Positions 17,118-26,060 of a DNA stretch of 64,000 bases are shown piece by piece. Both the position numbers and the translations under genes were made by a program. The notes under the pieces are model-generated. The model was not told where the DNA came from and ran no database searches. It worked only from the letters and a program-made list of their open reading frames with translations. The first letter of the stretch is position 1; each line of letters starts with the position of its first letter. The DNA is from Clostridiales bacterium (GTDB taxonomy: Bacteria; Bacillota; Clostridia; Oscillospirales; Acutalibacteraceae): NCBI GenBank assembly GCA_018364155.1, contig JAGZMM010000001.1, forward strand, positions 558,001 to 622,000, in the 5' to 3' direction.

Positions 17118-17936
17118 TCAGATGGAGGCTTCTTTGGTAAACCTCTTTTGCAGCCAGCCTCCCAGGTACTGAAATAAAAGCACGCCCGCCAGCAGGCTAA
17201 GCCCCGGGAACACCGCCAGCCACCACATGCCGGAGGTCAGATAGTCCATCGACTCGGCGAGCAGGATTCCCATGGCGGGCTCATGGGGGGATAGGCCGAA
17301 GCCCAGAAAGGTGATGGCGGACTCGTGCAAAATAGCGTGGGGAAAAAGCAGCACCGTTCCCACCACCAGCTGGGGAAGCAAGTGGGGCAGCATATGCCTT
17401 ACCGCCAGGAACAACGGTCCCTTTCCCAGCTGTCTGGAAGCGAGCAGGTATGGCGCGCTTCTTATACTTAGAAGCTCCGCGCGCACCACTCTGGCAAGGC
17501 TGGGCCAATGGGTGACCGCCACGCCCACCACCACTCCCTTCATCCCGCCGCCCAGCGCGAAGGAAATCAGGAGAACCAGCAAAATATGGGGAATGCCCAA
17601 AAACAGGTCGATGATCCAGGATACCGCCCGGTCCGCCTGTTTTCCGCCCACCGCTGCGACCGTCCCCAATGCTAGGGCCACCGCCGCGCTAATTAGCGCA
17701 GCCAGAAGCCCGACCCCAAGGCTTCGGGACATGCCAAACAGGGTTCTTGTGAGCATGTCCCGGCCCATCCAGTCGGTCCCGAAGGGATGGGCGAAGGAAG
17801 GGGCCAGGCCGCTTTGAGAAAAGTCGGTGGTCAGTTGGCCTTGGTCGCCCAACGCGCCGTAGAACAGTAGGATGAGCAAGCACAAGGAGGCGGCCGCCGG
17901 GCCGGCCAGGGTCTTGACCGAAGAAACCCGTTTCAT
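17118..17936 (-). CDS. ABC importer permease, NikC/DppC-type
   Basis: A 272-residue inner-membrane permease with about six helices. The segment FGTDWMGRDMLTRTLFGMSRSL, the GVAVTHWPSLARVVRAELL coupling region and the AITFLGFGLSPHEPAMG motif are the hallmarks of DppC/NikC proteins. The ATG overlaps the stop of the partner permease (ATGA) and is preceded by AGGTGG. It forms the translocation channel with the NikB-type subunit. Confidence 0.9.
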   Translation of the reverse strand: MKRVSSVKTLAGPAAASLCLLILLFYGALGDQGQLTTDFSQSGLAPSFAHPFGTDWMGRDMLTRTLFGMSRSLGVGLLAALISAAVALALGTVAAVGGKQADRAVSWIIDLFLGIPHILLVLLISFALGGGMKGVVVGVAVTHWPSLARVVRAELLSIRSAPYLLASRQLGKGPLFLAVRHMLPHLLPQLVVGTVLLFPHAILHESAITFLGFGLSPHEPAMGILLAESMDYLTSGMWWLAVFPGLSLLAGVLLFQYLGGWLQKRFTKEASI

Positions 17937-18925
17937 ATTCCACCTCGTTTCGAACGGCGGATACGCGGGTCAATCAAAAAGGTGAGTAGGTCGGCAATCG
18001 AGTTGCCTATAAACACGAACAAGGTGGAAAAAAGCACAATGCCCAAAAGCAGCGGCAGATCTCCGTTTAAGCCCGCTTCGGTGGCCGCCCGGCCGAGGCC
18101 TGGGTAGGAAAAGACCTGTTCGGCCAGCACCGACCCGCCGAACAGCTCCGCAAAGGAAGCAAACTGCAGGGTAACCGCCGGCAGCGCTAAGTTTCGAAGG
18201 CCGTGCCGGCGCAGGGCGGTCCACTCCCCTTCGCCCCGTGCCCGGGCATAGAGCATGTAATCGGAACGGTTGATGTTCATGAGCTTTTCCCTGGTATGCA
18301 GCGCAACGGGCGCCATGCCGGCTAAGGACAGGGTGAGAGCGGGCAGGATTACATGGGAAAGCCGGTCGAAAAGAGTCACATCCTGCTCCAGCATCCCGAT
18401 GGGTACGCTCAGCCCCACCGGGAACCACCCCAGCCACACCGCGAAAATAAGAAGCAGCACCATTCCCACCCAGAAGGTGGGGGTGGAGGACAACAGCAGG
18501 CAGAAGCCGCGAATCCCTTTGTCCCACAGGCTTCCCTCTCTGCGTCCCGCCAGGATGCCTAACCCCAGGCCGATAAGCCCGGAAAAAATCCAGGCGATTC
18601 CCATGAGCCAAAGAGAAGCAAGAAACCGTTCTCCAATCACGTCGAGCACCGGACGGCGGTAGAGAAGGGAGGTGCCTAAGTCTCCTTTGGCGACGGAGGA
18701 AAGCCACAAGCCGAACCGTTCGACCGGAGGCTGATCAAGGCCCCAATGGGCGGCGATTTCCTCTCGCTGCTGCTCGCTCACCGTTACCGACGCGCCCACA
18801 TAGGCCTCCACCGGGTCGATGGGCGACAGGCTCAGAAGAAAGAAGGAAAGCAGGCAGGCCGCCAGCAGCAAAGAAAGCATCCGCAGAAGCTTTCCTAGTA
18901 TAAACCGCGCTGTTTTTCCCGCCAT
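17933..18925 (-). CDS. ABC importer permease, NikB/DppB-type
   Basis: A 330-residue permease with an N-terminal helix, the DppB-type loop DPVEAYVGASVTVSEQQRE and, near the C-terminus, the FSYPGLGRAATEA and SIADLLTFLIDPRIR motifs. The ATG at 18925 is preceded by GGAAGGAGGAAG, which is better than the upstream in-frame ATG at 18994 that overlaps the binding-protein gene. It pairs with the downstream NikC-type permease. Confidence 0.9.
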   Translation of the reverse strand: MAGKTARFILGKLLRMLSLLLAACLLSFFLLSLSPIDPVEAYVGASVTVSEQQREEIAAHWGLDQPPVERFGLWLSSVAKGDLGTSLLYRRPVLDVIGERFLASLWLMGIAWIFSGLIGLGLGILAGRREGSLWDKGIRGFCLLLSSTPTFWVGMVLLLIFAVWLGWFPVGLSVPIGMLEQDVTLFDRLSHVILPALTLSLAGMAPVALHTREKLMNINRSDYMLYARARGEGEWTALRRHGLRNLALPAVTLQFASFAELFGGSVLAEQVFSYPGLGRAATEAGLNGDLPLLLGIVLFSTLFVFIGNSIADLLTFLIDPRIRRSKRGGI

Positions 18926-18963
18926 GCCTCTTCCTCCTTCCTGTTGTTTGGATTCCTGCGTGC

Positions 18964-20565
18964 TTATTTTGCCTTCCAGTCGGCCACGTTCCAAAGAAGC
19001 GGCCAGTCATGCCCGTGGGGATGGAGGCGCTGGGTGCCGATATCCACCCCGTCGCGCACGTAATAAACATGGTCGGCGTTTACAAGCCACATCCAGGCCG
19101 CGTCGCCCTGGTAGGCAAAGCCGGTGGTCCCGTCAAACTGGGCCTTCTTCCAATATTCGTACGCCTCTTCTTGGCTGGTGGCCTCCATAGCCTGCTTGAG
19201 ATAACCGTCCACCGTGGGATTGTGATAGTAGTTGGGGTTATTATAGGAATCGCCGGACATGGCGCTGTCATAGATGTTGTAAACTTCCAAAGGCGTATAG
19301 TTGCCGAAGCCGAACATGACCGCTTCCGCGTGCATCACCCGCTCAATTTCGTTCCAGCTGGCCCCGTGCAACTCAATGACGATGCCGATGGTCTTGGCAA
19401 AGTCCGCCACCGCCACCGCCAAAGACTGGCGCACGCTGTCATCTGCCGGGTAATAAAGCTTAAAAGTAGCGCTGATACCGTTTTTCTCCCGCACGCCGTC
19501 GCCGTTTTCATCCACCCAGCCGGCTTCCTCCAGAAGCTGTTTGGCGAGGCCGGGATCGTTGTCGGCAAACACCGTTTCCTCGTTAAACCAGGGCAGGGAA
19601 TCGCACAGCGAATACGCCGGCGACCCGTTTCCCGCCAGAATGCCCTTGACCAGCTCTTCCCTGGAAATGCCCACGTTGAGAGCTTTGCGGATAGCCGGGT
19701 CACAGGTTACGTCGTTGCCCACGGGATTGCCGTTTTTGTCCGGCGCGCTCACCTTCTGCATGGGAAAGGAAATGCCCCGGTTATCACAGCTTTTGACATT
19801 GATGAGCTGCATGCCGTCGATTTTCTGGTTGTGTGCCACCGAGGTAGCGGCAATGGCCACGTCCACCGTTCCCGCTTTCGCGGCGGCGAAGGCGGCGCTT
19901 TCACTCAAAAACAGGATGGTAAGCCTCGTATAATAGGGTTTGTCCCCATAGTAATACTCGTTTGGAACCAAAACAATCTGCTGCCCCTTGTCCCACTGGA
20001 TAAGCTTATAGGGACCCGAGCCTATGGGATTTTGGCCATAGGTTTCGTCGTACCCGTTCATGGGCACAATGCCGATGGTGGTCAGCACGCTGGCAAAGAC
20101 CGACGAGGGCGTATTTAAGTGAAAATCCACTGAGTAGGCGGAAGTGACCTCCACCGAATCGAGCATGGTCAAGTCCACGCTGGAACTGCTTTTCTTCGCC
20201 GTTTCATAGGTAAACTTCACATCGTGTGCGGTCATTCCCCTGCCGTCGGAGAATTTTACGTCCCGGCGCAGCTGTACCGAATAGGTCCTCCCGTCCCCGC
20301 TTACCTGCCAGCCTTCCGCAGCATCATTGACCAGCGTAAGCGTCTCGTCATACCGCAGCAGAGTGCTGTGAAGAAAGGACGTGCCGTAAGCGCCCCAGCC
20401 AGTGGTGGGGTCGAACCCGGCCTCCGGCTCGTCTCCCACTCCCGCCAGCACAAGCTCGGTAGGGCTGCGCTGGTACTTGGACGAATCGGTACAGCCAGAA
20501 AAGAGCCCGGTCAGCATACAAAGGAGCAGCGCCCAGGCGATTTTTTTGGCAATGGTTCGTTTCAT
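18964..20565 (-). CDS. ABC importer substrate-binding lipoprotein, nickel/peptide family (SBP_bac_5)
   Basis: A 533-residue lipoprotein. The signal peptide has a basic start (MKRTIAKKIAW), a hydrophobic stretch and a lipobox ending LFSGC, so it is anchored outside the membrane. Family-5 features include the GWQVSGDGRTYSVQLRRDVKFSDG region and the long two-lobe layout. The C-terminus carries a His-rich RLHPHGHDWPL segment that could bind metal. The substrate may be nickel, a metal chelate or a peptide; the short second ATPase and the His cluster lean towards metal. It heads the operon SBP-permease-permease-ATPase-ATPase. The ATG at 20565 was chosen because the signal peptide starts there. Confidence 0.88.
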   Translation of the reverse strand: MKRTIAKKIAWALLLCMLTGLFSGCTDSSKYQRSPTELVLAGVGDEPEAGFDPTTGWGAYGTSFLHSTLLRYDETLTLVNDAAEGWQVSGDGRTYSVQLRRDVKFSDGRGMTAHDVKFTYETAKKSSSSVDLTMLDSVEVTSAYSVDFHLNTPSSVFASVLTTIGIVPMNGYDETYGQNPIGSGPYKLIQWDKGQQIVLVPNEYYYGDKPYYTRLTILFLSESAAFAAAKAGTVDVAIAATSVAHNQKIDGMQLINVKSCDNRGISFPMQKVSAPDKNGNPVGNDVTCDPAIRKALNVGISREELVKGILAGNGSPAYSLCDSLPWFNEETVFADNDPGLAKQLLEEAGWVDENGDGVREKNGISATFKLYYPADDSVRQSLAVAVADFAKTIGIVIELHGASWNEIERVMHAEAVMFGFGNYTPLEVYNIYDSAMSGDSYNNPNYYHNPTVDGYLKQAMEATSQEEAYEYWKKAQFDGTTGFAYQGDAAWMWLVNADHVYYVRDGVDIGTQRLHPHGHDWPLLWNVADWKAK

Positions 20566-20608
20566 GAATTCCTGCCTCCAACCTGCGAGATTTTGCTTGA
20601 ATTCTTTT

Positions 20609-20641
20609 ATTGTAGTCGAATTGCCGATGGATTTCAACTAC
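20609..20641 (-). promoter_or_regulatory. Promoter of the nickel/peptide importer operon with overlapping inverted repeat
   Basis: TTGAAA (20632-20637), 17 bp spacer, TACAAT (20609-20614) on the minus strand, about 45 bp upstream of the start codon. An inverted repeat GTAGTTGAA ... TTCGACTAC (one mismatch, 12 bp spacer, 20612-20641) spans from the -35 to the -10 and is a good operator candidate. Confidence 0.65.
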
Positions 20642-20730
20642 ATTGCATTTTCGGTATCCCCTGGTATCGCTCTTCTTCCGGTCTGCTGAAAAAGCACGTC
20701 TTTCTCTTTATAAATATTCCTTTCCTGCAA

Positions 20731-20771
20731 ACACCCGTGTGGGGGCAGCAAAGCTGCCCCCACACGGGTGT
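20731..20771 (-). terminator. Terminator-like hairpin after gatB
   Basis: Perfect 19 bp arms (ACACCCGTGTGGGGGCAGC and complement) around a 3 nt loop, 20 bp past the gatB stop. The following bases on the minus strand (TTGCAGG) are a poor T-tract, so it may act as a stabilising 3' hairpin or as a weak terminator. Confidence 0.65.
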
Positions 20772-20791
20772 GAAATACAAACCGATTTTGT

Positions 20792-22225
20792 TTATTTATC
20801 TGCCAGCGCTTTACGCAGCGTTTGGTTGATGATCTTGGGATCTGCCTTACCCTTGAGCGCCTTCATGCACTGGCCCACGAGGAACCCAAAGGCCTTTTCC
20901 TTGCCGCCTTTTAAGTCGGCTACCGACTGGGGATTGTCTTTTATTACCTGCGCAATCACTGCGTCTACCGCCCCTTGGTCGGACACCATTTCCAGGCCCT
21001 GCTCCTTGACATACGCTTCCGGGTCCACCCCGGTTTTAAACATTGCCTCGAACACGGTTTTCGCCGTATTGCGATTGATGATCCCTTTGTCGATCAGGCC
21101 GATAAGCGTAGCGAGGTTCTCCGGGGCCAGGGTCAGCTCGGAGGCTTCCTTTCCCTCCTCCTTGAGCAAGCGGAACAGGTCGCCCATGATCCAGTTGGAC
21201 ACTTCCTTGGGCTTTTTGCACCGATCCGCCGCCGCTTCAAAGAAGTCCGCCATGGCCTTGTCGGCGGTAATCATGCGGCTGTCGTATTCCGGGAGGCCCA
21301 GCTCTTCTACGTAGCGCCTCTGCTTTTTGTCCGGAAGCTCAGGCAGCTCTTTTGCCACCCGTTCGATCCATTCGTCGCCGATTTCCACCGGCGGCAGATC
21401 CGGCTCGGGGAAATACCGGTAATCCTGGGCATTTTCCTTCGAGCGCATGGCGAAGGACTCGCCCTTCTCATCGTCCCACCGCCTGGTCTGCTGAATGACG
21501 CGGCCTCCCGCTTCCAAAACGGAAATCTGCCGCTTGGACTCATAGTCAATGGCACGGGCCACCGCTTTGAAAGAATTCATATTCTTCATCTCGGTGCGCA
21601 CGCCGAATTCCTCTTGTCCCACCGGGCGCACCGAAACGTTCACGTCCGCCCGCAGAGAACCCTCCTGCATCTTGCAGTCGGACACACCGATGTATTGCAG
21701 CGTGGCTTTGAGCTTTTCCAGATACGCGGTCACCTCCTCGGCCGAACGGAAGTCCGGTTCGGACACGATTTCCAAAAGAGGCACGCCGCAGCGGTTGTAG
21801 TCGGCCAAGGTTGCGTCCTCATGGGGTTCGTGCACCAGCTTGCCCGCGTCCTCCTCCATGTGGATTTCCTTGATGCGGATGGACTTTACTCCCGCCCCAG
21901 TCTCGATTTCCACCGTGCCGTTTTGGCAGATGGGCAGATAAAGCTGGGAAATCTGATAGGCTTTGGGAAGGTCGGGATAGAAGTAGTTCTTCCGGTCAAA
22001 CTTGTTGAGCCGGGTAATGGTGCAGTTGGTGGCGAGCCCCGCCCGAATGGCGTACTCCACCACGCTTTTGTTGAGCACCGGCAGAGTGCCCGGCATTCCC
22101 GTGCAGACCGGGCAGCAGTGAGTGTTAGGGTCGCCGCCGAACTGGGTGGTGCAGGAACAGAAAATCTTCGTTTTGGTGGAAAGCTCGGTGTGAACCTCCA
22201 GCCCAATCACCATCTCGTATTTCAT
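20792..22225 (-). CDS. gatB: Asp/Glu-tRNA amidotransferase subunit B
   Basis: GatB is the tRNA-binding and kinase subunit of GatCAB, which turns Asp-tRNA(Asn) or Glu-tRNA(Gln) into Asn- or Gln-tRNA. The 477-residue protein starts MKYEMVIGLEVHTELSTKTK and has the zinc-site Cys residues (FCSCTTQFG ... CCPVC), the cradle-domain segment DFRSAEE and a C-terminal YqeY-like tail (GKVDP-like QCMKALKGKADPKIINQ). Its ATG overlaps the gatA stop by 4 bp. Length and motifs are fully typical. Confidence 0.96.
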   Translation of the reverse strand: MKYEMVIGLEVHTELSTKTKIFCSCTTQFGGDPNTHCCPVCTGMPGTLPVLNKSVVEYAIRAGLATNCTITRLNKFDRKNYFYPDLPKAYQISQLYLPICQNGTVEIETGAGVKSIRIKEIHMEEDAGKLVHEPHEDATLADYNRCGVPLLEIVSEPDFRSAEEVTAYLEKLKATLQYIGVSDCKMQEGSLRADVNVSVRPVGQEEFGVRTEMKNMNSFKAVARAIDYESKRQISVLEAGGRVIQQTRRWDDEKGESFAMRSKENAQDYRYFPEPDLPPVEIGDEWIERVAKELPELPDKKQRRYVEELGLPEYDSRMITADKAMADFFEAAADRCKKPKEVSNWIMGDLFRLLKEEGKEASELTLAPENLATLIGLIDKGIINRNTAKTVFEAMFKTGVDPEAYVKEQGLEMVSDQGAVDAVIAQVIKDNPQSVADLKGGKEKAFGFLVGQCMKALKGKADPKIINQTLRKALADK

Positions 22226-23697
22226 CGGTTCTCTCCCCCTTCCTGCGGCCGTTTGGTATGATAATCGGTAGCCTGCTGATACGCATAGGCCGTATTTAAG
22301 AGCGTCTTTTCCCCGAAGGGCCTGCCGATGAGCTGCACGCCCACCGGAAGGCCCTGCCCGTCAAACCCGCAGGGAGCCACCAGGCCCGGCAGCCCCGCCA
22401 GGTTTACCGACACGGTATAGATGTCGCCCAGATACATCTTCAGCGGGTCTTGGAGGCTTTCGCCCAGCTTGAGTGCTGTGGTGGGCGCCGCCGGGCCCAA
22501 AAGCAGGTCGAAGCGTTCGAACGCCTTGTCAAACTCGCCCTTAATCAGCGCCTTTACTTGCAGCGCCTTCTTATAATAAGCGTCGTAATAGCCGGAGGAC
22601 AGCACAAAGTTCCCCAGCATGATCCGCCTTTTTACCTCCATGCCGAAGCCCTGGCTGCGAGACTGGACGTACAAATCAATCAAATCGTCGAACTTCTGTG
22701 CCCGGAAGCCGTATTTGATCCCGTCGTATCGGGACAGGTTGGAGGTTGCCTCCGCCGAGGCAATGATGTAGTAAGCCGGAATGGCGTACTCCACCATGGG
22801 CATGGGGAATTCCTCGACCACCGCGCCCATTTCTTCCAGCTTCTTCGCCGCCGCCAGCACCTTTTCCTTGACTTCTTCGTCCAGCCCCTCTCCGAAATAG
22901 TCCGACGGGATACCCACCTTCAGGCCCTTTATGTCCCCGGTCAGGGAAGCGAGATAGCCGCCTTCCCCCGCGTCCACGGAAGTGGCGTCCTTTTCATCCT
23001 TGCCCACGATCACGTCGAGCACCGCCGCCAGGTCTTTCGCGTCCCGAGCGATGGGGCCGATCTGGTCCAGGGAGGACGCGTACGCCACCAGCCCGTACCG
23101 GGACACCGTCCCATACGTTGGTTTTAGTCCCGTTACGCCGCAGAAGGAACAGGGTTGACGGATGGAGCCGCCGGTATCCGAGCCAAGCGTATAATAAGCT
23201 TCCTGCGCCGCTACTGCGGCCGCCGCGCCGCCGGAGGAGCCGCCCGGCACCCGCGTCACATCCCAAGGGTTTTTGCAGGCGCCGAAATAAGAAGTCTCGG
23301 TGGTAGAGCCCATGGCGAACTCATCCATATTCAGCTTTCCAAGCAGCACCGCGCCCGCATCGTGCATCCACGTGGTCACCGTAGCGTCATAGGGCGGACG
23401 GAAATGCTCCAGCATCCGCGAGCCGCAGGTGGTGGGAAGGCCTTTGACGCAAATGTTATCCTTTATGGCCATGGGAACGCCGGCCAACGGAGACGTTATT
23501 TCCCCGGCATCAATCTGCTTTTGAACCTGGTCGGCACGTTTGAGCGCCTCTTCTTTGCATACCGATAGGTACGCCCGATATTCCCCATCCTTTTTTGCGA
23601 TGCGGTCCAATAAGGCTCCGGTGGCTTCCCGCACGCCGACCTCCCGTTTTTTGAGCCGTTCGCCCAAGGAAAGGGCGCTTTCATCCAATTTGATCAT
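22222..23697 (-). CDS. gatA: Asp/Glu-tRNA amidotransferase subunit A
   Basis: GatA is the glutaminase that releases ammonia for tRNA-bound Asp or Glu. The 491-residue amidase has the Ser-cisSer-Lys triad region: Lys in VPMAIKDNI, then a Gly/Ser-rich stretch GGSSGGAAAAVAA and nucleophile Ser in GSDTGGSIRQP. The ATG has AGGAGG upstream and begins 11 bp after gatC. It is the second gene of the T-box-controlled gatCAB operon. Confidence 0.96.
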   Translation of the reverse strand: MIKLDESALSLGERLKKREVGVREATGALLDRIAKKDGEYRAYLSVCKEEALKRADQVQKQIDAGEITSPLAGVPMAIKDNICVKGLPTTCGSRMLEHFRPPYDATVTTWMHDAGAVLLGKLNMDEFAMGSTTETSYFGACKNPWDVTRVPGGSSGGAAAAVAAQEAYYTLGSDTGGSIRQPCSFCGVTGLKPTYGTVSRYGLVAYASSLDQIGPIARDAKDLAAVLDVIVGKDEKDATSVDAGEGGYLASLTGDIKGLKVGIPSDYFGEGLDEEVKEKVLAAAKKLEEMGAVVEEFPMPMVEYAIPAYYIIASAEATSNLSRYDGIKYGFRAQKFDDLIDLYVQSRSQGFGMEVKRRIMLGNFVLSSGYYDAYYKKALQVKALIKGEFDKAFERFDLLLGPAAPTTALKLGESLQDPLKMYLGDIYTVSVNLAGLPGLVAPCGFDGQGLPVGVQLIGRPFGEKTLLNTAYAYQQATDYHTKRPQEGGENR

Positions 23698-23708
23698 AGG
23701 GCCTCCTC

Positions 23709-23996
23709 CTATTCTACCGTTTTGGGGACCTTAAAGCAGCCGTCCTGCTTGACGGGCGCGTTTTGCAGCAACACCTCCCGGTTCTCGGAAGGCCTCACCT
23801 CATCCTCGCGAAACACATTCTTCACCGGGAACGCGTGGCTCATGGGCTCCACGCCGGCGGTGTCCAGCTCGTTGAGCTTATCCATATAGGTCAGAATGCT
23901 TCCCAAATCTTTTTCCGCTCTGTCCTTTTCTTCCTCGTTCAGCCGCAGACGGGACAGATCTGCAACGTAATCGATCAGTTCTCTGGTAATCTGCAT
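23709..23996 (-). CDS. gatC: Asp/Glu-tRNA amidotransferase subunit C
   Basis: The 95-residue GatC stabilises the GatA-GatB interface. The sequence has the usual [19 protein letters not shown] helix and the C-terminal LREDEV-like segment ([20 protein letters not shown]). The in-frame ORF reaches 24134, but those extra codons lie within the T-box leader; the ATG at 23996 has GGAGGACGA upstream and gives the family length. First gene of the operon. Confidence 0.92.
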   Translation of the reverse strand: MQITRELIDYVADLSRLRLNEEEKDRAEKDLGSILTYMDKLNELDTAGVEPMSHAFPVKNVFREDEVRPSENREVLLQNAPVKQDGCFKVPKTVE

Positions 23997-24078
23997 ACCT
24001 TCGTCCTCCTTTGCCCAAATGCCGGCGCACGCCCCGCCCTCCTTAGCCAGACGCACGCCGGATTTCATTTTTGAAAAC

Positions 24079-24336
24079 AAAAAATCCCGGATCGTCAAAC
24101 GATCCGGGACGGAATTACCCGCGGTGCCACCCAAAGCTTGCCGCTTTTTTGCAAAAAACGGCCACTCTTGCGCGCGGTAACGGGCGCACCCGTGCGGTCC
24201 TACTGCTTGGTTCAGATCGCCGGCTCGGCAGTGTTCCTTCCCATGCGGGGTTTCAAACCGGCGCTCTCAGTCACGGCGCCGCTTCCCTGTTGAAAACGCA
24301 TGGTACTGCTCTGCGTCATCGCCTTGTTTCGATTTG
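24079..24336 (-). ncRNA. T-box leader controlling gatCAB
   Basis: On the minus strand the leader contains a stem I region, the T-box sequence GGGTGGCACCGCGGG (reading from about 24132), and then a terminator hairpin CCCGGATCG-TTTGA-CGATCCGGG with a T6 tract at 24079-24109. This is the standard antiterminator/terminator switch that reads uncharged tRNA. The specifier cannot be fixed by eye. A plausible specifier lies in GGAACACTGCC near 24235, reading AAC (Asn), with GAA (Glu) as alternative. Asn would fit GatCAB supply of Asn-tRNA. Confidence 0.9.
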
Positions 24337-24342
24337 GATCTG

Positions 24343-24371
24343 ATTATAGTACAGTATTCCCGTTTTGTCAA
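24343..24371 (-). promoter_or_regulatory. gatCAB promoter
   Basis: Exact consensus TTGACA (24366-24371), 17 bp, TATAAT (24343-24348) on the minus strand, directly upstream of the T-box leader and 23 bp after the stop of the preceding gene. Confidence 0.88.
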
Positions 24372-24394
24372 TATTTACGCGGCAAAAGAAACCT

Positions 24395-25147
24395 CTACAA
24401 CGTACTGGTTTCTACCAGGATGATTTCCTTGCTTTTGGCCAGATATTCGATTTCCTCCAAAAGAGACAGAATCGTTTTCGCCGATTCCGCCGTGTCCGTT
24501 GTGTGAGACAGGCGGCGCACTGCCGCCCGCGTCGCCGACAGCTTTGTATAAATCTGCTCCTCCACCTGACCGATGGCGTCGCTTTCCACTCGGTCGAAGG
24601 ACGTGGCTCTGGAAAGGCGGTGCTCCACCGCGCCAAACTGCCTGGAAAGCCGGTAATAGAGCGCCGGTTCCAGCCACTTGCGGCTTTCCCGGATTTCGTC
24701 GGCAATGGGAAGCAGAAGCAGGCGAACCTTTGCCGCCTCCTCGTCCTGCTGGGCCTTGGTTTCCTGGTTTCGGCCGCGAAAATACAGCATTATCCCGCTG
24801 CAGACACACAGGTACAACACAATGGCCAACAGCGCCACTGCTGCATACCACTGCACATCGATCCACAAAAAGGTCGCCAACGTAAACCCCAACGTTGCCA
24901 GATAATAAACCACCGTAGCCGCCGCCTTGGCGTGGGCCGTCTTTCTCCCAAACCGTTTTGTTATCCGGGAAAAACACAAAACCGCCACATTCAAAGCCGC
25001 CAGGGAAAGCGCAAGGGTAACAAAGATCACCGGCTGCAAAAAGCCGCCGACCATCGAGCAAATGGCATACACCAGAACAATTGTCACAATGTTGGCAATG
25101 GACAGAAAAAGACCGGGAAGAATGGAAGAAACCACTATTTTTTTCAA
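24395..25147 (-). CDS. Hypothetical membrane protein with cytoplasmic helical domain (250 aa)
   Basis: I do not recognise the family. Two N-terminal hydrophobic helices (about 8-32 and 38-60) are followed by a basic loop (RITKRFGRKTAHAK) and two more helices (about 78-95 and 102-122). After a charged segment (RGRNQETKAQQDEEAAK) the last ~110 residues are predicted helical, possibly coiled coil, ending AKSKEIILVETSTL. It has its own strong promoter (25241-25269) and stands alone between pyrE and gatCAB. The function is unknown; a four-helix membrane sensor or scaffold is only a guess. Confidence 0.75.
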   Translation of the reverse strand: MKKIVVSSILPGLFLSIANIVTIVLVYAICSMVGGFLQPVIFVTLALSLAALNVAVLCFSRITKRFGRKTAHAKAAATVVYYLATLGFTLATFLWIDVQWYAAVALLAIVLYLCVCSGIMLYFRGRNQETKAQQDEEAAKVRLLLLPIADEIRESRKWLEPALYYRLSRQFGAVEHRLSRATSFDRVESDAIGQVEEQIYTKLSATRAAVRRLSHTTDTAESAKTILSLLEEIEYLAKSKEIILVETSTL

Positions 25148-25240
25148 ATCTGCCTCTCCTTCCTCTCTCTTTTTCTCAAGGAACGCTATGTAAACAAAAT
25201 TTTTCTATGTATCCACTATTTTTTGTGCGTCCTACCCTAT

Positions 25241-25269
25241 ATTATAGGCAGCGGACTGAAAAATGTCAA
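25241..25269 (-). promoter_or_regulatory. Promoter of the four-helix membrane protein gene
   Basis: Exact consensus TTGACA (25264-25269), 17 bp, TATAAT (25241-25246) on the minus strand, about 95 bp upstream of the start codon. I see no clear terminator for pyrE between 25270 and 25397. Confidence 0.85.
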
Positions 25270-25397
25270 ATAATTTGAGAATTTCAAGCGGATTTATCAC
25301 ATCACCCAGAAAAGTAGTGTTGTATTTTCACATAATTCCCAGCGAAAAGTCAATATCCAATACTGTTAGGACATTATTTTGAATGCCTAGTGCTTCC

Positions 25398-26060
25398 TTA
25401 AAACACGCAGTACTGTTCCATGTAAGACTCCATGAGACGCAGCACTTCCTCGTAACCGCCCGCTTCTTTCAGATATGCGCGGATGTCGGTCACGTCCACA
25501 ATGGCGTGCACATCAATGCCGAACTGCTCCTTGACCTCCATAACCGCCGTTTTTCCCGGGTTCTGCCCCACCTCGCAGCGGTTGACGGAAATGAACATAT
25601 CCCGCACCTGCACGTCGGCCGCCGCCTTGAGCACAGGAATGGTCTCCCGCACGGCGGTACCGGCGGTGATAACGTCCTCAATAATGATGATCCGATCCCC
25701 ATCCTTGGGCTGGTAGCCCACAAGAGAACCGCCTTCCCCGTGGTCCTTGGCTTCCTTGCGGTTGAAGAAAAAGGGCTTATCGATGCCGTATTCCCTGGCG
25801 AGCGCCCCAGCGGCGGAGGTGGCAAGAGGAATGCCTTTATAGGCAGGGCCGAACATGGCGTCGAACCCATCGCCGCAGGTTTCCTTTACAAGCTTCGCGT
25901 AAAAGCTGCCCAGGGCGGAACTTTGGGCGCCGGTCTTGTAATTTCCGGTATTGACAAAGTAAGGAGACAGACGGCCGCTTTTGGTTTTAAATTCGCCGAA
26001 GCGCAGCACGTCTGCGCCCATCATAAATTCGATAAATTCTTTTTTGGTCTGGGTCAGCAT
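25398..26060 (-). CDS. pyrE: Orotate phosphoribosyltransferase
   Basis: Makes orotidine 5'-monophosphate from orotate and PRPP in pyrimidine synthesis. The 220-residue protein has the PRPP-binding signature IIIEDVITAGTAVRE (about 130-144), GPAYKGIPLA and the N-terminal MLTQTKKEFIEFMM start. The longer frame to 26111 has no ribosome site; the ATG at 26060 has GGGAGAGG upstream. No other pyr genes are adjacent, so it stands alone, divergent from the ABC exporter pair. The 186 bp divergent gap contains inverted copies of TGGTAGTAT at 26101-26110 and 26191-26199, whose role is unknown. Confidence 0.93.
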   Translation of the reverse strand: MLTQTKKEFIEFMMGADVLRFGEFKTKSGRLSPYFVNTGNYKTGAQSSALGSFYAKLVKETCGDGFDAMFGPAYKGIPLATSAAGALAREYGIDKPFFFNRKEAKDHGEGGSLVGYQPKDGDRIIIIEDVITAGTAVRETIPVLKAAADVQVRDMFISVNRCEVGQNPGKTAVMEVKEQFGIDVHAIVDVTDIRAYLKEAGGYEEVLRLMESYMEQYCVF

